Shown piece after piece: positions 33,247 through 41,848 of a DNA stretch of 64,000 nt (positions are counted from its first letter, which is position 1; each line of letters opens with the position of its first letter). The translations under genes and the position numbers were made by a program. Origin of the DNA: UBA12474 sp964549625 (GTDB lineage: Bacteria; Babelota; Babeliae; Babelales; Babelaceae); contig CAZJVA010000001.1 in NCBI GenBank assembly GCA_964549625.1, forward strand, positions 62,001-126,000. Direction: 5' to 3'. A model generated the notes under the pieces. The model was given only the letters and a program-made list of their open reading frames with translations, was not told the origin of the DNA and ran no database searches.

Positions 33247-34443
33247 ATGATTCGTTTGGTCGATGAGCGGGAGCTTCTCATAGAAAGTTCTGTGACAACC
33301 AAGATAAAAGTGATTGGTATTGGGGGTGCTGGAGGCAACACGGTAAATAGCATGGTGCGTTCTGGATTTGATTATGTCGAATTTATTGCAGCTAACACCG
33401 ATTCTCAAGCGCTTGAAAACTCTTCGGCACATCATGTTATTCGCCTGGGCAACAAGTTAACTCGTGGTCTTGGAAGTGGTACTAATCCAGAAATCGGACG
33501 TCGAGCAACCGAAGAAGATCTTGAAACAATTTACAATGTTGTTGCCGATGCTGACATAGTCTTTTTAACCGCTGGCCTTGGGGGCGGCACTGGTTCTGGG
33601 GGTATTCCTGTTATTGCACGGGCATTGCGAGAGCGCGGCATTTTAACCGTGGCCGTGGTGACCAAGCCTTTTGACTTCGAGGGACGGCGACGCTCGGCAG
33701 TTGCTGATGAGGCTCTTGAGTTACTCAAAGATGTTGTCGATACTTTGATTGTGCTGCCCAATCAGAAGTTAATTGATCTTTCGGATAGCAACCTTTCTTT
33801 GTTGGATGCATTCGAGCGGCTTAATGGTTTTGTTGGTCGCTTTGTTAAAAGTATTGCCGATATTATTACACACTCTGGCCATATTAATGTTGATTTTGCT
33901 GATATTCAGGCGATTATGCGAAATTCGGGCAGTGCAGTTATGGGGTTTGGAGAAGCTTCGGGATCAAATCGAGCAGAAGAAGCAACATTGCAGGCTGTTT
34001 CGTGTAATCTTTTAGAAGAAAATGGGGTAGCTGGTGCGCGCGGTGTCTTGGTGAACATTGCAGGCAGTAGTAAGCTTGGGCTGCATGAGGTTGGTGCAGT
34101 CATGAACATTATTTATGAGCAAGTTGATGCCGAGGCCAATATTGTGCTTGGTTCTGTTATTGATGACAGCTTAGAAGATATGCTTTGTGTAACCCTTATA
34201 GCAACGGCATTTGCAGGTACTCGCGAGCATTTGCCATTGGGAAATTCTTCATTGCGCCATGTTGCCTGTGGGCGAACAGCTTCGGTTGATCTTGCTACAG
34301 CAAAGGCGGCACAGGTTGAGACTATGACGCAGCCAATTGTCAGTACCCGTGAATTACCAATACATGATATTTCGACAGATCCTCTTGATATGCCTGCAAT
34401 TTTACGGCAAAAGGGGATGTCGGGGGAGCAGGAGCAGTTATAG
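33247..34443 (+). CDS. ftsZ: Cell division protein FtsZ
   Basis: The tubulin-like GTPase that forms the Z ring. The 398-residue protein shows KVIGIGGAGGNTVN, NTDSQAL, the tubulin signature GGGTGSGG near residues 111-118, and the T7-loop region NVDFADIQAIM. A linker precedes the C-terminal peptide (DMPAILRQK), close to the consensus IPAFLR that binds FtsA. The start is the ATG preceded by GGAGCAGGAG; an in-frame TTG at 33169 would add 26 residues not found in FtsZ. Confidence 0.97.
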   Translation: MIRLVDERELLIESSVTTKIKVIGIGGAGGNTVNSMVRSGFDYVEFIAANTDSQALENSSAHHVIRLGNKLTRGLGSGTNPEIGRRATEEDLETIYNVVADADIVFLTAGLGGGTGSGGIPVIARALRERGILTVAVVTKPFDFEGRRRSAVADEALELLKDVVDTLIVLPNQKLIDLSDSNLSLLDAFERLNGFVGRFVKSIADIITHSGHINVDFADIQAIMRNSGSAVMGFGEASGSNRAEEATLQAVSCNLLEENGVAGARGVLVNIAGSSKLGLHEVGAVMNIIYEQVDAEANIVLGSVIDDSLEDMLCVTLIATAFAGTREHLPLGNSSLRHVACGRTASVDLATAKAAQVETMTQPIVSTRELPIHDISTDPLDMPAILRQKGMSGEQEQL

Positions 34444-34582
34444 CGTTTGCTCGGTTTACAGTGAGGACGCGTATATAGGTCAGAGCGTGGTAACGTGGCA
34501 ATCGACCTTGGGGCGACAGTCGCAGACTGGGTGTTGTTGAAGTTGTTTGATGTATAGAATGAGTCGCTAAAGATATATGGCG
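34444..34582. other. Gene-free stretch after ftsZ
   Basis: About 140 bases following the ftsZ stop with no convincing gene, terminator or repeat. The remaining ftsZ-secA gap holds the minus-strand candidate RNA listed next and the secA leader. Confidence 0.4.
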
Positions 34583-34748
34583 GAAGAAAAAAAAGAAGAG
34601 TAGCTACCAGGCGGCAGCTACTCTTCATCCTCCATTCCCCGTTTGTACTGGGCACTTTTTTCTTTTTAGGGGGGTAAGAAAATCTATGCCAGGGAAAGGC
34701 AAGAAGTAGGTGGTATTTATATATTAGTTCAAATAGAAAAAGAGTCAA
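34583..34748 (-). ncRNA. Candidate small RNA between ftsZ and secA (promoter plus terminator)
   Basis: On the minus strand TTGACT (34748-34743) is followed by the AT-rich TAATATATAAA as -10 region. About 90 bases later comes an 11-bp perfect hairpin (GAAGAGTAGCT with AGCTACTCTTC, 34595-34626) directly followed by eight T. Promoter and strong terminator with no reading frame between them suggest an RNA of about 125-130 bases starting near 34712. It contains a TGCC/GGCA hairpin and C- and G-runs. No match to 6S, SRP or RNase P RNA was recognised. Confidence 0.5.
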
Positions 34749-34917
34749 GAAAAAGTTGAATAATTTTTCAGATGGCAAATGATTGTTTCTGTTTGTCGTG
34801 CGTGTCGACGTTCCTTGCGAAGGTGGCCCTGACAATGGTATCATTGTTTGGGTTAATGAGCAGGTTGTTTGTGCTTGTTAGATAAAATCTACCGTGTATT
34901 AGCAGTGGGGATAAGGC

Positions 34918-37437
34918 ATGATTGCAGGAGTTTTGGCACGCGTATTTGGAACAAGGAATGAGCGGGAGTTGCGTCGCATTAGGCCAATTGTTGAAAAAAT
35001 TAATGCTCTTGAATCGGTTACACAGAAGCTTGATGCGGATGGGATGATCGCCAAAACGAATGAGTTGCGCCAGCGATATAGTCGTGGAGAGTCCCTGGAT
35101 AGTCTTTTGCCAGAGGCGTTTGCTTTAGTAAGAGAATCGGCGCGGCGTGTGCTTGGTGAGCGGCATTATGATGTCCAGTTGATTGGTGGTATCGTGTTGC
35201 ACGAGGGAAAAATTGCCGAAATGCGCACGGGTGAGGGTAAAACGCTTGTTGCGACTCTACCGCTTTATTTGAATGCGTTAACGGGTAAGGGCGCGCATCT
35301 TGTTACCGTTAATGATTATCTGGCTCGCCGTGATGGCGAGTGGATGCGTCCAGTTTTTGAGGCGCTCGGTCTGACGGTTGGTATTTTGCAAAATGATATG
35401 TCTGACGAGGATCGTGAAGCTGCGTATCAAATGGATATTTTGTATGCAACGAACAATGAGCTTGGCTTTGACTATCTGCGGGATAATATGAAATTCCGCC
35501 TTTCGGACTATGTTCAGCGCGAGCTTAATTATGCAATTGTTGACGAGGTTGACTCCATTTTGATTGATGAGGCGCGCACCCCATTAATTATTTCGGGAGC
35601 AACTGATGAGAGTAGCAAATTATATGAGTCTACTGATCGCATTATTCGTTCCTTGATCAAAGACACGGATTTTGAAGTTGACGAAAAAGACCGCCAGGTA
35701 ACGCTTACTGAATCTGGTGTTGACAAGGTTGAGCATGCCTTGAATATTCAAAATCTCTTTGCGGTCGAAAATATTAAGCTTTTGCATCATGTTAACCAGG
35801 CGCTTAAAGCGCATGCGCTCTTTAAAAATGATGTTGATTATATTGTTGCAGACGGGCAAGTATTGATTGTTGATGAATTTACTGGGCGGATTTTGTCGGG
35901 GCGTCGTTACAGCGACGGACTCCATCAGGCTCTTGAGGCCAAAGAAGGGGTAGATATCCAGGCAGAGAGTCAGACGTTAGCAACGATTACTCTGCAAAAT
36001 TATTTTAGGCTCTATAAAAAACTTGCAGGTATGACTGGTACTGCGGCAACTGAGGGCGAAGAGTTTTATCGTACATATAAATTGGAAGTGGTTACGATTC
36101 CAACTAATCGGCCTATTGCGCGACTTGATCAACAAGATTTAGTTTTTTTGGGGCGTGCGGGTAAGTACAAGGCCATTGTAAAGGATGTGGTAGAGCGCCA
36201 TCAAAAAGGTCAGCCTATTTTGATTGGCACCGTGGCGGTCGAAACTTCAGAGTATTTGAGTGCTATTTTTACGCGTCAAGGGATACCGCATGCAGTGCTT
36301 AACGCAAAGCAGCATGAGCGCGAAGCGGATATTGTTGCGGGAGCAGGACAACCTGGTGCGGTTACTATTGCCACAAACATGGCGGGTCGTGGTACTGATA
36401 TCAAGCTAACTGATGCGACCAAAGCGGTTGGCGGGCTCTATATTCTTGGTACTGAGCGGCATGAGAGTCGTCGTATTGATAATCAGCTGCGCGGTCGTGC
36501 TGGGCGACAAGGAGATCCTGGTGAGTCGCGGTTTTATCTCTCTGCTGAAGATGATCTACTCCGTATTTTTGGAGGCGATTCGTTCCATAATAATCTCAAG
36601 CGTTTTGGTATGACGGAAGATGAGATTATTGAAGACAAATGGTTTACCAAGGCAATTGCACGTGCCCAGGAGATGGTAGAAAAGCGCAACTTTGAAATGC
36701 GAAAAAATGTTCTTGAGTACGATGATGTACTTAATCAGCAGCGTATGGTTGTTTATTCGTATCGTCGGAGCGTGCTTGAGGGTGCCGAAGAGATTGCGTC
36801 ACTTTTTAGAGATTTGTGTGCCGATACAATATCGGACGTTGTTGCGGCTTATGTTGTTCGCCATACGGTTGCACCAGAAGCGTATCACGCGATTATGTTA
36901 GCCGTAGCAAGATTGTTAAATCTCAATCCAGAAGAGCTTTTACAGCAGCCGTTCAACAAAACTAATGTTGAGGTTTTGAAGAAAGATCTTTTGGACTACC
37001 TACTGATGCGGTATGACCTCTATTTAACTTCGGTTCAGGGTGCTGGGGATGAGACGGATCGCGCAATGCGTCTTGGTATGATGCAAGAGGCGCAAAAATG
37101 GTTGATGCTTGAGTCGATTGATCAGGCTTGGAAACAGCATATGGTTAATCTTGATTCATTGCGTGAGGGAATTGGCCTCCGCGGCTGGGGCAACAAAAAT
37201 CCATTGATTGAGTATAAAAAAGAAGCATTTGATCTTTTTGTAGATATGATGCGCTCGGTTCGTGCGGAGATTGTTCATCATATCTTCCATTTGGATCTTG
37301 ATCACTTTAATAAGGCGGCTATTGAAGCACGTCGTATTCGAGAGTTGGAAGAGATTAAGATGGCTGGTGGGGGTGATACGACGGGGCAAGAGCCAAAGTT
37401 ATCACGCGCGGAACGCCGCAAAAAACAGCGTAGATAG
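34918..37437 (+). CDS. secA: Protein translocase ATPase SecA
   Basis: The motor that drives preproteins through SecYEG. The 839-residue protein has Walker A MRTGEGKTLVATLPLYL near residue 104, DEVDSILIDEARTPLIISG (Walker B), the preprotein crosslinking domain, the second nucleotide-binding domain (TNMAGRGTDI, ESRRIDNQLRGRAGRQGDPG) and the helical scaffold/wing domains. The usual C-terminal zinc-binding C-x-C-x8-CH motif is absent; the protein ends in a basic tail (SRAERRKKQRR), so SecB interaction through that motif is unlikely. Export demand in this window is high. Confidence 0.97.
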   Translation: MIAGVLARVFGTRNERELRRIRPIVEKINALESVTQKLDADGMIAKTNELRQRYSRGESLDSLLPEAFALVRESARRVLGERHYDVQLIGGIVLHEGKIAEMRTGEGKTLVATLPLYLNALTGKGAHLVTVNDYLARRDGEWMRPVFEALGLTVGILQNDMSDEDREAAYQMDILYATNNELGFDYLRDNMKFRLSDYVQRELNYAIVDEVDSILIDEARTPLIISGATDESSKLYESTDRIIRSLIKDTDFEVDEKDRQVTLTESGVDKVEHALNIQNLFAVENIKLLHHVNQALKAHALFKNDVDYIVADGQVLIVDEFTGRILSGRRYSDGLHQALEAKEGVDIQAESQTLATITLQNYFRLYKKLAGMTGTAATEGEEFYRTYKLEVVTIPTNRPIARLDQQDLVFLGRAGKYKAIVKDVVERHQKGQPILIGTVAVETSEYLSAIFTRQGIPHAVLNAKQHEREADIVAGAGQPGAVTIATNMAGRGTDIKLTDATKAVGGLYILGTERHESRRIDNQLRGRAGRQGDPGESRFYLSAEDDLLRIFGGDSFHNNLKRFGMTEDEIIEDKWFTKAIARAQEMVEKRNFEMRKNVLEYDDVLNQQRMVVYSYRRSVLEGAEEIASLFRDLCADTISDVVAAYVVRHTVAPEAYHAIMLAVARLLNLNPEELLQQPFNKTNVEVLKKDLLDYLLMRYDLYLTSVQGAGDETDRAMRLGMMQEAQKWLMLESIDQAWKQHMVNLDSLREGIGLRGWGNKNPLIEYKKEAFDLFVDMMRSVRAEIVHHIFHLDLDHFNKAAIEARRIRELEEIKMAGGGDTTGQEPKLSRAERRKKQRR

Positions 37438-37482
37438 AAATAAAAAATATTTTTAGTATACTAACTACATGTAGGTTATTTT

Positions 37483-37516
37483 CGCCGAGGCTCGCAGTGG
37501 TCTCGGCGCTTTTTTT
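37483..37516 (+). terminator. Intrinsic terminator after secA, in the leader of the M48-like gene
   Basis: CGCCGAG pairs with CTCGGCG (37483-37508) and is followed at once by CTTTTTTT. It lies 45 bases after the secA stop and only 10 bases before the next ATG (37527), so it could be a secA terminator or an attenuator for the protease. Confidence 0.75.
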
Positions 37517-37526
37517 GGGGGGGCGC

Positions 37527-38609
37527 ATGCCAAAGAAGTTGTTATGTATGATTTTTGCCGTTTATGCTTTTTCTTCTTTTGCTTCAGATGATCAAGCTAA
37601 TAGTGCTGGTAGCCAATCGGTCAACGACAAAGAAACATCAGGGGCTTATTCGCCTAAACAGGAGGAGCGTGCTTTAAAGGATCTTATTCGTGGGGCGATT
37701 CGAAAATTTATTGATGGTTTCGAGTTACATGTCGAGGTCCCCAGACTTGTTGCATATCCTGGTTTTGTTGGTTTGAAGGCGTCACCAGCGTGGTTTTCTT
37801 ATTATGCGGCTATCGGAAAGACTTTGAAGTCATATGTTGACCTTAAAAAGGCAAAGCAAGCTGGTATTGTTGATCCTGAAATTATGCATCGCCCGATGCT
37901 GGAGGATGCAGAAAGCAGTCCAAGAGTTAAGGCGTTGCAAGAAAAATTCCGCGTGATTTTGCGGGAGCGGGGGCATGCGTTGTCTAACAAGTTACGAGTT
38001 TTTGTTGGGCTTAGTTCATATCCATTCCTCGTTTTTTGTGATCCTTTGCATGGCGTTATTTTTTGCGATAGGGATTTTTGGTATAAAGATGAGGAGTTGG
38101 TGGAGATAGTAATGCTCCATGAACTTGGTCATTTGATTGATCCAGTTAATGCGCATTGGCATGCAGAGACCCAGGCACTTTTGCCGGCATTTGTAGTAGC
38201 CTGTGTAGGATTTGGTGCTTTGCAGCTTATGCATCACAAGTCGGTTCGTGGCATGGTGGAGCATCCTTTAACCGCAGGCTTGGGTGTATGGTTGCTGGGA
38301 CTGCAGAATATTCTCTTTCGCAAAGCGATTTTTGGTTATCGTGGCGAGTTATATGCAGATACCTTTGCGGCAGAAAACATAAAAAATCCTGCAGCTATTG
38401 CTAAATTAATTGAATGGCTTGAGGAGTTTGAAGAAGATTTTCGGCCTTTTTATTATAAGATTCCTGGTTTTGACGCGCTTGCAAAAAGGTTTTATCTTGG
38501 GTACCCATCCCGTGCTCGCCGTAAGGCCAATTTGCAAAAGATTATGGAGCGGCGATTGCAGGAGCAGGCGGAGCAAGAAGAATCTGCTTTGGTCCAGGAA
38601 GCGGCGTAA
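37527..38609 (+). CDS. Exported M48-like zinc metallopeptidase
   Basis: A 360-residue protein with a signal peptide (KKLLCMIFAVYAFSSFA) and zinc protease motifs: HELGH at residues 198-202 (HExxH type, with E-L) and, about 75 residues later, GELYADTFAAE, whose Glu is the expected third zinc ligand of family M48. Between them are two hydrophobic stretches (LLPAFVVACVGFGALQL and LTAGLGVWLLGLQNILF), as in the membrane-embedded HtpX/Oma1-type arrangement. A quality-control role in the envelope is inferred. Start at ATG 37527 after a G-run; an alternative GTG at 37497 would lie inside the hairpin. Confidence 0.75.
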   Translation: MPKKLLCMIFAVYAFSSFASDDQANSAGSQSVNDKETSGAYSPKQEERALKDLIRGAIRKFIDGFELHVEVPRLVAYPGFVGLKASPAWFSYYAAIGKTLKSYVDLKKAKQAGIVDPEIMHRPMLEDAESSPRVKALQEKFRVILRERGHALSNKLRVFVGLSSYPFLVFCDPLHGVIFCDRDFWYKDEELVEIVMLHELGHLIDPVNAHWHAETQALLPAFVVACVGFGALQLMHHKSVRGMVEHPLTAGLGVWLLGLQNILFRKAIFGYRGELYADTFAAENIKNPAAIAKLIEWLEEFEEDFRPFYYKIPGFDALAKRFYLGYPSRARRKANLQKIMERRLQEQAEQEESALVQEAA

Positions 38610-38647
38610 AGCAATCTTGAGTTGGCCTAGCAATTTAGGGTAAAGAA

Positions 38648-38681
38648 ACGGGGTTGAATGCAATTTTGCATTCAACCCCGT
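38648..38681. terminator. 16-bp hairpin between the protease and the frameshifted gene
   Basis: ACGGGGTTGAATGCAA (38648-38663) and its perfect complement (38666-38681) with a TT loop. It serves the convergent genes on both sides. A related hairpin follows the paralogous gene at 41793-41826, so gene and terminator were duplicated together. Confidence 0.85.
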
Positions 38682-38703
38682 AGGTTTTCGTGCTTTGTTT
38701 AGC

Positions 38704-39248
38704 TTAGAAGGTCAAGATTTCGTCTGCTGGGAGCAGATTAGCGGCAGTATTGAGGATGTTGTTTTTGTCCGTGGTGTTTAGTGAAGGCGCTGCAAAACTT
38801 GGCTTTTTGTTGCGCATCATCAAGTAGACACTCAAGGCACCTACGGCAAGTGAGCCGCCTGCGACCAGGCCTGCTTGTTTCCAGTTGAACGTGGATGGCG
38901 GGGTTTGAGCGTCTAGAAATTGTATTACGTCTTCCTTATTATAAGTCTCTTCACAATCTTCATCCGATTCATAATCTTGATTGGCGCTCTGAATTGTAAT
39001 GCATTTGTCTTCTTTTTAGACTTTTTGAGCGCCTCTTGGAGTTTGGCTATGAAATCTTTTAGATCTTTGGCTTTATTTTCCATCTCAACCAATTTGTTTT
39101 CGGTATCCTCGTTGTTATCTTGGTCAAAAAACTCCTGGGGCTCAAATGCTTCAAAATTTTTGAAATTAGTATCCATTGGCATAATATGGGTCAAAGAAAT
39201 TGCGCCGAGTAGGCCGGCTAGTAGGCAGATACGTGTTAACTTATTCAT
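38704..39248 (-). pseudogene. Exported, C-terminally anchored protein with a frameshift
   Basis: An ATG at 39248 (with GAAAGG upstream) opens MNKLTRICLLAGLLGAISLTHIMPM, a signal peptide. The frame then runs through an acidic coiled region and stops at 38925. From the A-run at 39017-39013 onward, the -1 frame continues in a clearly protein-like way. It gives an acidic stretch (NQDYESDEDCEETYNKEDV), FNWKQAGLVAGGSLAVGAL, VYLMMRNKK and the ending NILNTAANLLPADEILTF, closely matching the C-terminus of the gene at 41849-42655. Adding one A to the run restores one protein of about 181 residues. The cause may be a real mutation, a sequencing error, or slippage. Function unknown. Confidence 0.75.
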
Positions 39249-39465
39249 TAGAATACCTTTCTTTAGTTGGTTTGGTTGTTTTTTACCATGCTTTAAGTGT
39301 GTCAGATTCTTGTTTTTTGTCAAATTGAAAGTTTATTTGCCTTCCGGCAAAGCTTCTGAAGTGGATATCGTTGATATGCTGTCTGAATCTGATTCTGGGT
39401 GTAAAAAAAGACTGGGCCGCGGGAGGGAGAACCGTTGGCCCAGTAGGGTGTGTACAGTAGTTGTT

Positions 39466-41472
39466 TTATTCTGCTTTTTTACCACCGCCGAACAAGCTTG
39501 CAGCAAGTTCTGTCGCGCCGCTGATCCATCCTTCGATTGTTTTGCCGAAGTTTTGAATCTTTTCGGCGCGTTCTGCTTCGGGGGTGTTGGTGTTGAAGTC
39601 GAGAACTTTGTATACCAATCCGCCGACAGTACCCAAGGTGAGGAGTGAAGATGCTGTTGATGAGAAGATACCGGTGAGTGCTTTGAGGCCTACGGCTGTG
39701 CCTACGGTTCCTGCTGTTAAGCTGATTACGTCTTTTCCAGTAGGGGAGCATGCAAAGCTCGTTATATTGTGGATAAGTTGTTTGACCATGCCACCTATTT
39801 GGCCAGAGAAGCCTGAGCTGAGTGAGACCCACATGCCCATGAATCCTTTGATGATTATTTCTAGCTGTTCGGCTCCTGTTTTGTTGAGACCTGATTGTTG
39901 TAGCTGTGTTCCGATTTGTTGCAGGGCACTTGCGTTGCTGCTCTCGGTTAGTGTGTCAAAGATTGCGCGGTGTGAGTTGAGGTCTAACCCGAGCTTTTCT
40001 TGAAATAGTGGGCGCGTTATTTGGTTTTCGAATTCTATTTTGATTTCGTTTTGTAGCTGCTCAAGACCAGGCGTTGCATTTTCTGCCGCTTGCTTTTCTT
40101 GTATCGCTTTTTCAATTTCGTCCTGTATTCGCTTAGTGGTGTATTCGATAGCAAGCTTGTTGAACCATGGTGTGCCAAATGTGTTCTCAATTTGATCGTG
40201 GAGATATTCAATCCATTCTCTCCATGTTGTATGAGCACCCAAATTTTTATTTTTGAGGAACTGCTCAATGTTTTCTTTTTCTTCGAGTTCGCGTACTTCT
40301 TTAAAGGTATCTTGTCCTGCAGCAGGTGCTTTTGGGTTGCTGTTTAACGTGGTGAGTAGCTTATCGAACTTGTCGTAAACATGGCAGACTTGGCCATATG
40401 GATTAGTCTGTTTGTCTGTTGGTGCTGTGTTAAGTTGGCGTACCATGTCTTTGATTGAGCCCCAGCAAGAGGCTTTTCTTGTATGTAGCTTCACTTGCTC
40501 TGCGCTAGTAAGGGCATGTGCGACGCTATTTGGCTTCCTTGCGCCTGCCAAAGTGCGATAGAAGCTGTTGATTATATCGGTGGTTGCGCATTTGGCCTGG
40601 ATTTGTGCCATGCGATCTTTTTGCTCTGAGCCGGTACGTTTGTTGCTTTGCACGATTAGTTGTTCAAATTGTGCAAATGCTCGGTCAAATTCTGACTTGG
40701 AGAAGATTTCTTTTCCTTGTTTGTTGTTTGAGAGCATCTTTTTTTCGATGATAGAGATAAGGGTGTCGGCTGAGCGCTGGATTGGCGATGTTTTTGGTGA
40801 AGCTTCTTTTTGTGGGGAGCTGTTTTGATTTGCTTGAGATTTTGGTGATGCACCGGACCCTGAGCCACTTTGTGAGGTAGGTGCTTGGCTGTCGCCACCT
40901 GTGCGTCCAGCATACGAGCCATTGTTTGGTGTTGTACTTTTGCTTGGTTGTCCTTGGGCGCCTTGGCCGCTTTGCCATGGGCTATTTTTAAAGTCTGGGT
41001 ACTTGTTTTCGCTTACCGGATGAAATGCGGTGCCTTGCCCGTACGCAAAGTTGCCCTGTGGTACGCTTTGTATTAAACCTTGGGCGGATACTTTGGCATC
41101 TTCTTTAGTTGCGGGTGATTTTTTACGGGTGCCCCATCCTGTATTAAGGAGTGCATGCTGCTTGGAACCTTCTTGTATCGAAAAATTCCAGGCATTGCTT
41201 AACTGCTTTTCTGGCTTTGCAAAAAGGTCGATAGCTATTGCTGAACGGTTGTGTTCATTGCCACATTCGGAAAAAATTTCGTCTGGCAATTCCCAGCTTT
41301 TAACGCGTTCTTCTATGTTTTTTTTGTATGAACGTGTTGGCATTGAAGTAGAGACAAAAAGGTTTGTTATCCGAGCTACAGCAAAAAGTGTAAGTGTAGC
41401 GGTAATAATAAGTGATAGTAATTTGATTCCGATTCCGGTACGTTCCCGTACTGTTTTGTTAGTGTTATTCAT
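39466..41472 (-). CDS. Large membrane-anchored unknown protein (668 aa)
   Basis: Not recognised. A near-N-terminal transmembrane helix (GIKLLSLIITATLTLFAVARI) is followed by a Ser/Gly/Gln/Pro-rich low-complexity linker (about 150-255) and a long helical domain (about 260-540). Near the C-terminus is a hydrophobic cluster rich in Gly, Ala, Thr and Ser (DVISLTAGTVGTAVGLKALT and SSLLTLGTVGGLVYKVL, roughly 580-630), then a charged end. Such small-residue hydrophobic helices near the C-terminus could insert in membranes. It is flanked by the two related exported genes and by dispersed repeats, so it belongs to an accessory cluster. The ribosome site GGGAG precedes the ATG. Confidence 0.75.
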   Translation of the reverse strand: MNNTNKTVRERTGIGIKLLSLIITATLTLFAVARITNLFVSTSMPTRSYKKNIEERVKSWELPDEIFSECGNEHNRSAIAIDLFAKPEKQLSNAWNFSIQEGSKQHALLNTGWGTRKKSPATKEDAKVSAQGLIQSVPQGNFAYGQGTAFHPVSENKYPDFKNSPWQSGQGAQGQPSKSTTPNNGSYAGRTGGDSQAPTSQSGSGSGASPKSQANQNSSPQKEASPKTSPIQRSADTLISIIEKKMLSNNKQGKEIFSKSEFDRAFAQFEQLIVQSNKRTGSEQKDRMAQIQAKCATTDIINSFYRTLAGARKPNSVAHALTSAEQVKLHTRKASCWGSIKDMVRQLNTAPTDKQTNPYGQVCHVYDKFDKLLTTLNSNPKAPAAGQDTFKEVRELEEKENIEQFLKNKNLGAHTTWREWIEYLHDQIENTFGTPWFNKLAIEYTTKRIQDEIEKAIQEKQAAENATPGLEQLQNEIKIEFENQITRPLFQEKLGLDLNSHRAIFDTLTESSNASALQQIGTQLQQSGLNKTGAEQLEIIIKGFMGMWVSLSSGFSGQIGGMVKQLIHNITSFACSPTGKDVISLTAGTVGTAVGLKALTGIFSSTASSLLTLGTVGGLVYKVLDFNTNTPEAERAEKIQNFGKTIEGWISGATELAASLFGGGKKAE

Positions 41473-41620
41473 ATGTATTCTCCCTTAACTATATGATCTA
41501 TTTTTTTACACACAATATGATTTTACTAATAGAAAATATAAAGTCAAGTAAGATATGAAATTGACATGAAAAAATTAACGGTCATTTGTGTTTTGCTAGA
41601 GGCTAACGAAATTTTACATT

Positions 41621-41743
41621 GCACTGGATTGCCGCGCTTAACGCTGTTTCGCTCGCAATGACGGGGGAATCACCAGTCTCGTCATCACGAGGAGGGCTGG
41701 AGGGGCCCGACGTGGTGATCCAGTGCAGAGGCGGGCATCGAAG
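41621..41743. repeat. Dispersed REP-like repeat, copy 2 (long palindromic form)
   Basis: The right half, starting near 41661, is the same element as copy 1 (CGTCATCACGAGGAG, GTGGTGATCCAGTGC, tail to GCATCGAAG). The left half, GCACTGGATTGCC to CTCGCAATGACG, is an inverted and diverged version, so GCACTGGAT pairs with ATCCAGTGC. The whole looks like a small non-autonomous palindromic element. The rest of this gene-free gap (41473-41620) shows nothing further. Confidence 0.8.
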
Positions 41744-41792
41744 GAAATCCTGGTAGAGGATTAAAACTTAAAGATAATATGGGAATAAAGAA

Positions 41793-41826
41793 ACAGGTTT
41801 GAACGCAAAATAGCATTTGAACCTGT
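41793..41826 (-). terminator. Hairpin downstream of the 268-aa anchored protein gene
   Basis: ACAGGTT and AACCTGT form the base of an imperfect 14-bp stem (41793-41826). It sits at the same distance from the coding end as the 38648-38681 hairpin does from its paralogue. Confidence 0.6.
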
Positions 41827-41848
41827 AAGTTTTTGTGGTCCGTTTGGC

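Noticed and set aside
34113..34844. A 243-codon minus-strand open frame over the ftsZ end and the ftsZ-secA gap
   Set aside because: It is antisense to ftsZ for much of its length, has no ribosome site, shows odd composition, and crosses the terminator of the candidate small RNA.
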